A DNA stretch of 64,000 nucleotides from Linum tenue (Eukaryota > Streptophyta > Magnoliopsida > Malpighiales > Linaceae): the NCBI GenBank assembly GCA_946122785.1, contig CAMGYJ010000011.1, positions 25,855,007-25,919,006 on the forward strand, read 5' to 3'. The number at the start of each line of letters is the position of its first letter. Positions within the stretch are counted from its first letter, which is position 1. Positions 10,835 through 20,450 of the stretch are shown piece by piece. The notes beneath the pieces were generated by a model. It saw only the letters and a list, made by a program, of their open reading frames with translations, was not told the origin of the DNA and did not search any database. A program made the translations under genes and the position numbers.

Positions 10835-12487
10835 CTAAGTCAGCCAAAATACATGCAACTCTTGATCATAGAATTGACGTCCTTCTTCCTTAGCTTGAAC
10901 AACCTGGCAAGCACACTTGAGCCCATGTGTCATCTGAAAATGACACGCACAACGGTCCTTCAACTCCGCCGCCCCATCTAACATCAGTTTGATTGCCTCA
11001 CAACTAACGACCCTCCTCAAAAACGTGCACGGAAGCTCAATTGCCCTACTCAGATTGCGGTTAAGTGACTTGTGCAGCTCATTCACCACTTCTAGAAACT
11101 GATGTTCCATGTAGTTGTGGTTCTTCGCAAAACAAGTGTCAATCGCTCCTCTACCAGACACAAGGAAACTCTTGAATGAAGAGTGAGATGACTCAACTCT
11201 ATTCGAGCTCGTGTTACCAAGATGAAACACATGGTTCGTGTAGCACTTTGCCCACATTGTCTGACAAGGCAACCACTCACCTCGCACGTAGTCAACCATT
11301 TTTATGTTCTTCTGTGTCCAGACCCTCTCAAACTGATTAATCTTTTGAAGAAAACCCTCCTGAGTCCAACTCCATGCAGCTTTGTCGAAATATTTCTTCC
11401 ATACCGCTTCTGCTACCTCTCTTTTTGAAATTCCACCCAGTAATTGCTCAAACTTTTGCTTCACACAGTTGTTGACGTGCCATAAACATAGTAGGTGGAC
11501 AGTATGTGGGAGAGGGAAGACCAGAGGCATAGAAGCAAGCAGACCACCTTCTTTGTCTGTCACAATGACATTCGGAACCGTATCACCGAGCAACCCTTTA
11601 ATACATCGCAGCACCCACTCATATGTTTCCTTTGTTTCCTGCTTAATAATTGCAGATGCAATGTTGAAATTCTTCTTGACTGGAGTAACCCCAATAATCT
11701 CAACCCATGGCCAGCCATACCTATTCGTCTTGTAGGTCGAGTCAATGATGATGACGTACGGCCATGCATGCAACATCTGAATGGACGTCGGGTGCGCAAA
11801 AAACAGATTAGTGAGCACATTATTAGAGTCCTTTTGCAAACAGATATGGTACCCACGTTGTTCAGCTCCATGAAGCGCAAACTGTATCGCATCCATTTCA
11901 CCCATCTCATCCAATCTGTTCTTGTAATTTATGTTGTACATCTGTTTGATATCATGACTCACACCCCCTTCAGTATTGAGTGTCGTCTTCTGCTGATTTG
12001 GTCTCACCCCCGCCTTCCTCATTAATCTTAACCTCTCTTTTTCAGCCTCACTAAACTGTTTGTTGTGTCGGTGATGTTCTGGATACAACACCTTTTCATA
12101 GTTGTGAAACCCTCTATTAGCTCCGGTTTCACGACTTGTCACTCCCACTAGGACCCATGTGTTTGGACGATCCTTTTGCCATACTTCCTTAATACATATC
12201 TGAAACTGGCAACCAGTACCCTTCGAACTAATATTCCCACGCGTCTCCTTCGTAGGGTCTGGTTTATAAGACTTAACGATCCTACTGCTTCTGTCGCAAT
12301 ACATACAGAGGGCAGTAACAGGATGTAGTCCAGCAGTATTCGGTTTCCATGCTCCTCTAACAATAAAGAACCCGTTCTCCTGAGCGATTGCTTTTGCAGC
12401 TAACTCAGCTAACTTCACACTTGCATAATGGATCCCATTCTCAAATTCTGCTGTGTAATCATGATCGGCCGGTAACCACTCTGACAT
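10835..12487 (-). CDS. Mutator-like transposase (MULE domain, SWIM-type zinc finger)
   Basis: An uninterrupted frame of 550 residues from MSEWLPADHD, chosen because a splice-acceptor-like ttgtag lies just upstream of this ATG; the frame itself extends to 12547. The N-terminal third carries a Cys-rich, FAR1/WRKY-GCM1-like DNA-binding region (CMYC...C). The MULE core (PF10551) follows, with the catalytic residues visible: D249 in VIIIDSTYKTNRYGWP, D311 in VIVTDKEGGL, and E432 in SNRVESSHSSF, plus the LCLWHV motif. A SWIM-like zinc finger, CACHFQMTHGLKCAC, lies near 513-527; the usual final His is not obvious. It ends at TAG 10835-10837, beyond which the frame continues into the OTU domain. All catalytic residues are present, so the enzyme could be functional. 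Confidence 0.85.
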   Translation of the reverse strand: MSEWLPADHDYTAEFENGIHYASVKLAELAAKAIAQENGFFIVRGAWKPNTAGLHPVTALCMYCDRSSRIVKSYKPDPTKETRGNISSKGTGCQFQICIKEVWQKDRPNTWVLVGVTSRETGANRGFHNYEKVLYPEHHRHNKQFSEAEKERLRLMRKAGVRPNQQKTTLNTEGGVSHDIKQMYNINYKNRLDEMGEMDAIQFALHGAEQRGYHICLQKDSNNVLTNLFFAHPTSIQMLHAWPYVIIIDSTYKTNRYGWPWVEIIGVTPVKKNFNIASAIIKQETKETYEWVLRCIKGLLGDTVPNVIVTDKEGGLLASMPLVFPLPHTVHLLCLWHVNNCVKQKFEQLLGGISKREVAEAVWKKYFDKAAWSWTQEGFLQKINQFERVWTQKNIKMVDYVRGEWLPCQTMWAKCYTNHVFHLGNTSSNRVESSHSSFKSFLVSGRGAIDTCFAKNHNYMEHQFLEVVNELHKSLNRNLSRAIELPCTFLRRVVSCEAIKLMLDGAAELKDRCACHFQMTHGLKCACQVVQAKEEGRQFYDQELHVFWLT

Positions 12488-12610
12488 TTTTCCTACAATT
12501 ATAATATAACACATCAATATTCTTGTGAACCTAAACGCTAATTTCAACTCTTAACCGCTAAATTCAACTCCTAAACACTAAATTCAACTCCTAAACTCTA
12601 AATTCAACTC

Positions 12611-12930
12611 CTAAAATCTAAATTCAACTCCTAAAATCGAATTTTTCCGACGATTTGCAACGAACAGGGTGGGCCGAAAATTTCCGGCGGCCGGAACCTG
12701 GCCGGGCCGAAAACTTCCGGCGGCCGGAACCTGGCCGGGCCGAAAATTTTCCGCGGCCGGAACCTGGCCGGGCCGAAGGAAAACGGTGGCCGGAGCCTGG
12801 CCGGGCCGAAAATATTTTTCGGCTCGGCCAGGCTCCGGCCACCGTTTTCCGTCGGCCCGGCCAGGTTCCGGCCGCCGAAAATTTTCGGCCCGGCCAGGTT
12901 TCGGCCGCCGAAAATTTTCGGCCCACCCTC
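12611..12930. repeat. Right GC-rich foldback of the MULE
   Basis: Modules of ggccggaacctggccgggcc followed by gaaaa are repeated in one orientation up to about 12812. They then run in the opposite orientation (ttttcggcccggccagg) to 12925, forming a long foldback centred near 12815. Just outside, 12540-12650 has five short repeats of aaattcaactcctaaa. It mirrors the left foldback in composition, but the modules differ in sequence. Confidence 0.75.
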
Positions 12931-13319
12931 TGTTCGTTAAAAATCGTCGGAAAAATTGTTCGAAACTAAAAAAAAATTGACGCACCTGCTTAGTGATGAT
13001 TCATGGATGCGTGACCGCAGTTTACGTCGAGGATGGGCTTCCCCGATGGTTTTCCGGCGACATTTCCGCGAGCGTCGATTTTTTCTGATTCAATACGTTT
13101 TCTGAAACTTGAAAATGTTGTAGATTGTGAAATTTCTTAACCAAAGATGTATATATATACTTTTTTTTTTTAGTTGGCGGCAAATTGCAATTTGTTTGGC
13201 GGCAAATAGCAAGCCCCAATAGCTCCTAGGGTTTGTTCTTTGCACTTTCCCTCTCTAAAGCTCTGTTTTTTGCTCAAAAACTCAATCCTCCCAAAATATG
13301 AGCTCCTCTCCAAATAAAA

Positions 13320-13500
13320 CCCGCACAGGTGCAAAACACGGCCTCTAAGCCCAAAAACACGGCCGTGTTTTAATCACAAGAGGCCGGGTTTTTGAATGGC
13401 GATTCTGTGGAAGGCAGAGGAAAAATACGGCCTCTAGCCCAAGACCGTGTTTTTCACAACTGAAGCCGTGTTTGAGGGCGTGTTTTTCAACAGCTCTGCT
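13320..13500. repeat. Palindromic cacggccgtg module of the solo LTR
   Basis: Several imperfect copies of aacacggcc and its complement lie in this part of the LTR. The best is the 18-base perfect dyad aaaacacggccgtgtttt at 13354-13371. The same core is found in the other LTRs of the window with different outer bases. Confidence 0.7.
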
Positions 13501-13697
13501 GCCCGTTCTCGCGATAGACTTGCTTTCACCTCCAAATGTCTTGAAACTCGTCCCAAGGCCATATCTACGTACTAGGACCTGAAATATGACAAAAGAACAC
13601 AACCTAGTGTAAAATAGGTCAAGGAATAACCAATCACTAAGCTAAACGATCAAGAAATGAGAGGGAAAACATGTGCGAATACGGTGTTATCAGTCGC

Positions 13698-13971
13698 TTA
13701 TATCGAGAATAATGAAATCGGTCGGATAGCAAAACTTGCCTACTCGCACCAACATGTCCTCCACAATACCTCTCGGGCTAATGACCGACCGTTCGGCTAA
13801 ATTGATGCTAAGCTTAGTGGTCTTTAGTTCACCTACTTCTAACTTTTTGAAAAGCTTGTAGGGCATCACATTAACACTAGCTCCTAGGTCCGCCAAGGCA
13901 TTGTCTATATGATGGTTACCAATACCAAGAGGGATAGTAAAGCTACCTGGGTCGGACCACTTTTTGGGCAA
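13698..13971 (-). pseudogene. E1 aspartic protease, N-terminal half
   Basis: The frame reads DPGSFTIPLGIG, then ADLGASVNVMPYKLFKKLEV and FIILDIS, the hallmark of the plant Ty3/gypsy retropepsin-like domain. The usual D-S/T-G is D-L-G here, as in many plant elements of this branch and in E2 and E3. It would process the Gag-Pro precursor. The solo LTR (5473-13692) separates it from its C-terminal half. Confidence 0.75.
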
Positions 13972-14018
13972 GCGGTTAAGGAGGAAAGCCGAACACTACT
14001 CGCCAAGAGTCACGTTGG

Positions 14019-14836
14019 CTAGGCCTTCAAGCTTTGGCTTCTTGGTGAGGACTCCTTTGAGGTACTTGGAATTTCTTGGCATTTGGGCCAGGCTTCAAGG
14101 AAAGGGATATTGAGGTGGAGGGTGTGGAGCATTTCCATAAAACCTCCAGACTCGTTCTCCAACCTCTCCTTGTAAATCCTCGTGGGGAAAGGAAGAGGTG
14201 GCTTGTACTCAACCACCGGAGGTGGTGTCGGCGATGCCATCCTTGCCGCTTTCCTCTCTCTCCTCGAGGGCCCTTTCTCTCCATCCTTCGGTTTGGAACC
14301 TTCCTTCTCAATCACTTCTTTAGTGGCGACGCACGGAGTCACCTTTCCACTTCCCACTTGAATTGCATTCACCCCGGCATGATCCTTAGGGTTCGCCACG
14401 TTTTGGGAAGGTAGAGCTCCCTTTGGTCTCTCGGTGAGGATCTCGGCAAGATTGCCGATTAGCACTTCCAAGATTTGGAGGCTCGTTTGATGGTTCGGAG
14501 TCCCGCCTCAACAGAGGTAAATTTGGTAGTCGCCAAATCCATGAATTGCTCAATCGTCTCAAACTTTTAAGCACTCGTGCTCACAAAGGTGTTCACTAGG
14601 TCCTCAAGCTTGGATAGCTTGTCGGGTTGTTGTTGAAACCCTTGACCACCTTGTGCGAGATATGGTTGTTGGAAGTTCGAGCTTTGGACTTGAGGCCTTT
14701 GTTGGATGAAGGTTGGGCGAGGTTGATAATTGCCCGTAGGGCCTTGAAAACCCAGGGGCCTCGGATTAGTCGGTGATGACCAAGCAAAATTGGGTTGGTT
14801 CCTCCATCCGGGATTATACGTATTGCTATACGGGTT
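14019..14836 (-). pseudogene. E1 gag C-terminus and gag-protease linker
   Basis: It starts NNPYSNTYNPGWRNQPNFAW and continues with a glutamine/proline-rich stretch to 14567, a stop, and then in another frame TERPKGALPSQ to PFPTRIYKERLENES. The same blocks occur in E2 (24823-25352) and E3 (44880-45560). This is the linker between the zinc knuckle and the protease. A frameshift near 14480 and in-frame stops make it non-functional. Confidence 0.7.
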
Positions 14837-14844
14837 ATTGGCCC

Positions 14845-15633
14845 CAGTGCAGTCAAAATCGCGCATTAAAACGTAAAAACTTACGTTTTTACGTATTTAG
14901 GCCACCAAAACGTTTCAGTTTCTACCTATAGTCGCTTAGTCACAAAAATTGGTAAAAACATGGGTAAAATCGGTAAAATCGCTTAAAATCGGTAAAATCG
15001 CGATTCTGGAGCGTTTTTATACGATTTTGATCATCTCATAAAAATGTGCTAATTGGCCCAAAATGTTGTAATTTTGGAGACATATCAGCAAAAAATAAAA
15101 AAAAGGAAAACATGATTTCATCACTCGTTCTACAACTGGTGTCGAGATAGGGGCTTCACATTAGGTTGAAAAGACACTTAATGGTATTCTCAACAGTCAT
15201 TGACCTTCTATCAGTCTTCTCCCTTAATCTTCACTTGTGGCTCTTACCTGGGTTACGATAAAAGTTTATAGGTAATTGATCGTATGTAATTATGTAAACT
15301 CAAACCAGCTTATGAGAATTTGGATTCTCAATCTCGTTTACGGGTTACGATCTACGAATACGAGCTTATTATTAAGATATGAGTTTTCTCTACTTTTGAG
15401 TCAACACAAATTAGTTTATGTGTTAGATATTACATTTTAATTATGAATTTCATGTAGTTATTCACTTATCTAAAATCTACACACTCACATTTTACATACT
15501 ATATGTTGTACTTAACATATTTGAGCTATTTTAGAGGGTGCGTCAAAAATTTACGCTTTTACGCTTTGATTCTACGTTTTACGATTTTACCCATTTTCCG
15601 CTTATAGGTAGAATCGCGCTTTTAACTGAATTG
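14845..15633. mobile_element. Non-autonomous hAT-like element, 789 bp
   Basis: It is flanked by a perfect 8-bp duplication, attggccc (14837-14844 and 15634-15641). The ends are inverted: left cagtgcagtcaaaatcgcg, right in reverse complement caattcagttaaaagcgcg. The interior contains repeated cgtaaaaacttacgttttta-type and ggtaaaatcg motifs near both ends and no coding capacity. Removing it restores the gag reading ...VANARAN|NPYSN..., which proves the insertion. Confidence 0.85.
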
Positions 15634-15641
15634 ATTGGCCC

Positions 15642-15974
15642 TAGCATTTGCCACGAAATTGACTTGCTCCTCCGGAGCGGTTGCCTCCTTCATTGCTTGG
15701 CAGTCCACCATCTCGTGGTTAGTGCTCGAACACCAATCACAGGACTCACCGACCTCTTTCCTTGCTTCTTATCTTCACGAATTACCTCTATCAACTTGTC
15801 CAACTTCACCTCAAGTGGAGCGCTCGCTCCCACGCTTCTCACTTCCCTATCATTGCTTCTCTTCCCGTTTCTCGTCAATCCCCAATCGTATCCCTTGAAG
15901 GCTATTTCTTCAAGTAGCTCGTTACTTGGGGTGGAGTCATATTCATCGTTTTCCCTTGACACAGTGAGTCAATG
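15642..15974 (-). pseudogene. E1 gag middle part with zinc-knuckle region
   Basis: The frame reads LLEEIAFKGYDWG and then, toward the hAT insertion, a CX2CX4HX4C-like stretch followed by CQAMKEA and QVNFVANARAN, the nucleocapsid end of gag. It matches E2 at 25352-25640 and E3 at 45590-45900. It is interrupted on both sides by insertions (hAT and E4). Confidence 0.7.
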
Positions 15975-15979
15975 AGAAT

Positions 15980-17422
15980 TGATGACCCGATATTTGCACA
16001 TGTTTTCCCCTTTGTTTCTTGATCGTTTAAGCTTGCATTATCGCTTCTTTGGCCTATTTTACACTAGGTTGTGTTCCTTTGTCATATTTCAGGTCCCAGC
16101 ACATAAAGTGAAGCATAGGCGCAAGTTTCAAGTCAATCAGAGATCAATTGGCGATTAGGGAGAAGAAACTCGGGCATGACCTGAAGAAGAATGGATTTCT
16201 ACCCCACTTTATGGACAAAGAATCATGCAATCTTGTCATTAAAAGAAAGAGGACGAGACTACGAGCGTCTGGGATCAAACGGCGACTGATTCGGAGTCCG
16301 GACGAGGGAGAAACGAAGCATTGAATATAGGGGAATAGGTTCGGCAGTAAAAACACGGGCGCGCCTAAATCAAAACACGGCCGTGCCCATATTTAGGCAT
16401 GACCGTGTTTTGACCGACGCGCCCGAGCGTGTTTTTAACACGGGGCAAAACACGGGCGGTCAAAAGCAAAGCACGGCCGTGCCCGCGACCGTGTTTTGCC
16501 CAGAATCGGGTTTTTTAACCCAAATTCGAGCCAAAGGAGAGGGAGAGCTGGGTTTTGGATCCCAAACACCCAAGGGACGAACCAAAGAAAGAGAGGGCGA
16601 TTTGAGGGCATTCTCGCAGTGGAATTGGAGGATTTCTTCGCCTTGGAAGCTCGAGGAACAAGCCCGGACTTGAAGACTGATCATCTGAAGATTCTTACTG
16701 CAGTCTCTCTCTTCTCTATGGAGTAACTTCCCTTCACTTAGGTTTTGAGGAACCCTAGCTATGGTTGTTTGATTGGATGATTGTATGAGTACTCTTACTT
16801 GATAATCTTGAGTTCATATTCAATCTATGCATGTTTTCATGATTCAATTCTGCTTTAGTCGAGATTATTGATTCTGCTTTGATCCTATGAGAGCGAATAC
16901 CAGATTAGGTCAATACAGCACCATAGATTGATAGTAGTGGATCGATTGCTTTAGTCGAGGGTTGATTCACTGCTTTGTATCGATTGAGAACCTCATTCGA
17001 TAGAGGGAGTCTAGTTCAGAACGCCTTGATGGGTTGTTCTAGAGAAGGATACGTCCCTCTAGGCAATTGACTCAAGAGGGCCTTGTTCCTTTAGTCGAGA
17101 CTCAAGGTCTAGTCAAGGATTCTCCGCATTGTGAATGAAATTGAAGCAGGTAAGAGATCATCAATCATTAATCTGGCTAGTGGCTAGGGGGAATCATACC
17201 TAAGTGAGTTCCCAACCTGTAATTAAATTAACCTTAACTGTAGTTTGCTAGAGTAGTTTTAGTTCTTCTATCTTAATCTGGTTTGCTAGATAATGAACTG
17301 AAGCTGAGTAATAGTAACTCTAGAGACCCGTGGATTCGATATTTATTACTTGAGCCACTATACTGCAGTCCCTTTCATTGGTTACACTTGGCCATTGTTA
17401 GGAGTTGTGTCATAGCGAGTCA
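15980..17422 (+). repeat. E4 5' LTR
   Basis: 1443 bp, TG...CA. The palindromic module spans about 16350-16505 and contains caaaacacggccgtgccc and accgtgttttg copies. The 3' part is the reverse complement of the conserved block seen at the left of the E2 and E3 LTRs, so these LTRs are one family. No intact protein is encoded. Confidence 0.9.
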
Positions 17423-17475
17423 AGTTTTTTAGGTGTTCGATTATGTATGCGGGTGAATGTTTGGCTGTTTGTGTG

Positions 17476-17523
17476 CTTGGAGCCTAGTCCACTGTCCAAA
17501 TTTTTAAATTTGAGGGATCCAAG
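17476..17523 (+). other. E4 copy of conserved double hairpin
   Basis: Outer stem cttggagcc (17476-17484) with ggatccaag (17515-17523), one mismatch. Inner stem caaattt (17497-17503) with aaatttg (17506-17512). It corresponds to the reverse-strand copies in E1, E2 and E3. Confidence 0.7.
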
Positions 17524-18141
17524 TACGTGTTTCCTTGCAAATTGCCTGCTCAGTATGCTTTGAATTGACAGTCTCTATAGTAATGTGCAACCTAGGGAGG
17601 TAGTGTAGCACTATGGAGGATGTTGAAGTATAAGATTTTTCCTATCTAGCTCTTTGCTGTGTCAGTTGATTTGGTGAATTAGTGGAGCTAGGACCGTTGA
17701 ATTCATGTGGTAATGGTGACTCTATGTGGATTGTGTTTTGGACTCGTGTATCGAACAGGGTGCTCATATAGAAAATGGGAAGCAGTTGGTCCTCCATGTC
17801 GAAATCATTGAAATCTTAAACATGGGGTAAGCCCAACCTGTGTGGCACCGTTCATTGCACAAAATCGGGTTTTGGAAGAGATTTTAGTGATCCTTAGTGG
17901 GGTACTCCTACAAGGTGAAGCTAAGCTGTCTCTAGTACAAGTAAAATTTTCACCCGTTGAACGGTTTGCCTACTCGAGGATGTGTTTTTAAGGCACGGAT
18001 AGAGCTTCCGACCCCCCTTAATTTCATTGACCCTCCACACGAGTTGAGGAAAAGGAGTTAAAAGAAGTACTCTGGCGAGCGCCAGATGTACAGAAATTGC
18101 TCTTGCTCGACTAATAAGGGTCGACCGTGCAAAAGACTGCA

Positions 18142-18214
18142 GTTGGAACCCCCGCTAAGTGAATAAAAAGGAAAAAAAAAGTAAGTAAAATGAAAGTGAA
18201 AAAGGGGTTCCAAC
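18142..18214 (+). other. E4 foldback with purine-rich loop
   Basis: gttggaacccc (18142-18152) pairs perfectly with ggggttccaac (18204-18214). The 51-base loop is almost all A and G. The same arrangement is in E3 at 42909-42982. Confidence 0.75.
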
Positions 18215-18479
18215 GGTGAAATGAAATGAAAAAGCACCCCGGTACAACGAGTCCTTGGTTGTGAATGGTGTGAGTCCCTTTATCCATGAACTGACTGTCT
18301 TACTTCTACTTTTTCTCATGATCCTGGCTTGAGTCTAGTACTCGCATTGAGAGAGATAGGGAACGTCTTAGAAAACCAGTTGACCTCGTAAGCTGCTTTA
18401 TGATCTAGAAAGTCCTCTACCGACGATCGGGGTTGTTTGTTGCTATAGAGGTCTGGAGAGCTGCATTGGTTTGAGTTAG

Positions 18480-18520
18480 GTTTGCTTGGGGACAAGCAAA
18501 CAGTTAAGTGTGGGGGGATT
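18480..18520 (+). other. PPT-proximal hairpin and polypurine tract of E4
   Basis: gtttgcttg (18480-18488) pairs perfectly with caagcaaac (18493-18501) over a four-base loop. Directly after it comes taagtgtggggggatt, the polypurine tract, which touches the 3' LTR at 18521. Confidence 0.85.
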
Positions 18521-19962
18521 TGATGACCCGATATTTGCACATGTTTTCCCCTTTGTTTCTTGATCGTTTAAGCTTGCATTATCGCTTCTTTGGCCTATTT
18601 TACACTAGGTTGTGTTCCTTTGTCATATTTCAGGTCCTAGCACATAAAGTGAAGCATAGGCGCAAGTTTCAAGTCAATCAGAGATCAATTGGCGATTAGG
18701 GAGAAGAAACTCGGGCATGACCTGAAGAAGAATGGATTTCTACCCCACTTTATGGACAAAGAATCATGCAATCTTGTCATTAAAAGAAAGAGGACGAGAC
18801 TACGAGCGTCTGGGATCAAACGGCGACTGATTCGGAGTCCGGACGAGGGAGAAACGAAGCATTGAATATAGGGGAATAGGTTCGGCAGTAAAAACACGGG
18901 CGCGCCTAAATCAAAACACGGCCGTGCCCATATTTAGGCATGACCGTGTTTTGACCGACGCGCCCGAGCGTGTTTTTAACACGGGGCAAAACACGGGCGG
19001 TCAAAAGCAAAGCACGGCCGTGCCCGCGACCGTGTTTTGCCCAGAATCGGGTTTTTTAACCCAAATTCGAGCCAAAGGAGAGGGAGAGCTGGGTTTTGGA
19101 TCCCAAACACCCAAGGGACGAACCAAAGAAAGAGAGGGCGATTTGAGGGCATTCTCGGAGTGGAATTGGAGGATTTCTTCGCCTTGGAAGCTCGAGGAAC
19201 AAGCCCGGACTTGAAGACTGATCATCTGAAGATTCTTACTGCAGTCTCTCTCTTCTCTATGGAGTAACTTCCCTTCACTTAGGTTTTGAGGAACCCTAGC
19301 TATGGTTGTTTGATTGGATGATTGTATGAGTACTCTTACTTGATAATCTTGAGTTCATATTCAATCTATGCATGTTTTCATGATTCAATTATGCTTTAGT
19401 CGAGATTATTGATTATGCTTTGATCCTATGAGAGCGAATACCAGATTAGGTCAATACAGCACCATAGATTGATAGTAGTGGATCGATTGCTTTAGTCGAG
19501 GGTTGATTCACTGCTTTGTATCGATTGAGAACCTCATTCGATAGAGGGAGTCTAGTTCAGAACGCCTTGATGGGTTGTTCTAGAGAAGGATACGTCCCTC
19601 TAGGGAATTGACTCAAGAGGGCCTTGTTCCTTTAGTCGAGACTCAAGGTCTAGTCAAGGATTCTCCGCATTGTGAATGAAAGTGAAACAAGTTAGAGATC
19701 ATCAATCGTTAATCCGGCTAGTGGCTAGGGGGAATCATACCTAAGTGAGTTCCCAACCTATGATTAAATTAACTTTAACTATAGTTTGCTAGAGTAGTTT
19801 AATTCTTTCATCTTAATCTGGTTTGCTTGATAATGAACTGAAGCTGAGTAATAGTAACTCTAGAGACCTGTGGATTCGATATTTATTACTTGAGCCACTA
19901 TACTGCAGTCCCTTTCATTGGTTACACTTGGCCTTTGTCAGGAGTTGTGTCATAGCGAGTCA
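18521..19962 (+). repeat. E4 3' LTR
   Basis: 1442 bp, a near-identical copy of the 5' LTR. Differences include a C/G change near 19157 and A/C changes near 19390 and 19413. It is followed by the target duplication agaat. Confidence 0.9.
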
Positions 19963-19967
19963 AGAAT

Positions 19968-20450
19968 CTTGTCTTCTTGGATTAGACCACCGTAGAAAGT
20001 TTCAATCTGAAATTGTTCTTCGAGCCCATGGTGAGGGCATTGAAGAAAATAATCGGAGTATCTCTCCCAAGCATCCCTCAAGGTCTCGTCTTCTTCTTGC
20101 TCGAAATGGGTAGCCATCTTTCTCCACTCGGAAATCTTCGAAGGCGGGCAGTAGCGGGTCATGAATTTGTTGAGAAGATCATCCCATGAGGTGATTGAAC
20201 GAGGTGGGCGGTTGTTTAGCCACCGGATTGCTTTCCCCGCAAGTGAATAGGGGAAAAGCCTTAGTTACAAAGCTTTAGCCGGCATGCTATTGATTTTCAA
20301 GCTCCACCGAGCTCCAGGAATCTCTACACATGCTCTCTTGGTGACTGACTCGGAAGATCGTGGAACAAAACATTATTCTATATCATAGTCACTAGAGCCG
20401 GCTTGATCTTGACATTTTTGGCCACCACGAGAGGGAGCAAGATTGGCGAT
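19968..20450 (-). pseudogene. E1 gag, N-terminal capsid part
   Basis: The frame contains MTRYCPPSKISEWRKMATHF and AWERYSDYFLQCPHHGLEEQ, which match the Retrotrans_gag domain (PF03732) in E2 and E3. Upstream, another frame reads AKALLTKAFPYS and GKAIRWLNNRPPRSIT. At 20450 it is cut off by the E2 LTR. Stops and shifts are present. Confidence 0.75.

Larger units (their letters stand above)
6306..13217. mobile_element. MULE carrying transposase-OTU and a PMD gene
   Basis: It is flanked by a perfect 9-bp duplication, aatagctcc (6297-6305 and 13218-13226), typical of Mutator-like elements. Both ends carry inverted gctatttgccgccaa motifs (left at about 6313, right at about 13195), followed by a second inverted copy and an A or T tract. 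The outermost 7-8 bases are poorly matched. Inside are a plus-strand PMD gene (7453-9465), a minus-strand transposase followed by an OTU domain (12487-9734) and two large GC-rich foldbacks near the ends. The genes converge on 9466-9733. The element sits inside the solo LTR and is therefore younger than it. Confidence 0.85.
5473..13692 (-). mobile_element. Solo LTR of the E family, split by a MULE
   Basis: It begins tgacacgcta and ends gtgttatca (TG...CA). The flanks are gtcgg (5468-5472) and gtcgc (13693-13697), a 5-bp target duplication with one change. Without the MULE it is about 1.3 kb. The left 830 bases match the E2 LTR at 20451 closely over their whole length. There is no internal sequence, so it is a solo LTR left by LTR-LTR recombination. 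The right part (13320-13490) holds the palindromic module, including the perfect dyad aaaacacggccgtgtttt at 13354-13371. Confidence 0.85.
15980..19962 (+). mobile_element. E4: LTR element whose interior is only a 3' UTR
   Basis: The two LTRs, 15980-17422 and 18521-19962, start tgatgacc and end gagtca. They are flanked by the perfect 5-bp duplication agaat (15975-15979 and 19963-19967). The LTRs differ at only a few positions by eye, so insertion was fairly recent. The 1.1-kb interior (17423-18520) lacks the tRNA-Asp primer site and all coding sequence. It begins agtttttt, where the PBS should follow, and jumps straight into the family's 3' UTR. The PPT gtgtggggggatt lies at 18508-18520. It inserted into E1 gag. 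Confidence 0.9.
1..20450 (-). mobile_element. E1: degenerate Ty3/gypsy gag-protease element, host for nested insertions
   Basis: Read on the minus strand, pieces of one element occur in the right order: gag N-terminus (19968-20450), gag middle (15642-15974), gag C-terminus (14019-14836), aspartic protease (13698-13971 and 5007-5467), an Athila-like ORF (2600-3800) and a 3' UTR (from 2340 down past position 1). Every gap is filled by an insertion with recognisable ends. No reverse transcriptase, RNase H or integrase is seen. The 3' LTR and PPT lie left of the window; the 5' LTR was lost or is the one at 26243-27665. All reading frames are broken, so this is an old relic. The order of parts fits the Athila/Tat branch of plant Ty3/gypsy elements. 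Confidence 0.75.

Noticed and set aside
12611..12985. Overlapping frames with repeated PGRAENFRRPE-type sequence
   Set aside because: The same artefact in the right foldback of the MULE.
16383..16726. Open frames with identical copies at 18924-19267
   Set aside because: They are chance frames in the E4 LTRs, present twice because the LTRs are duplicates; the protein is low-complexity.
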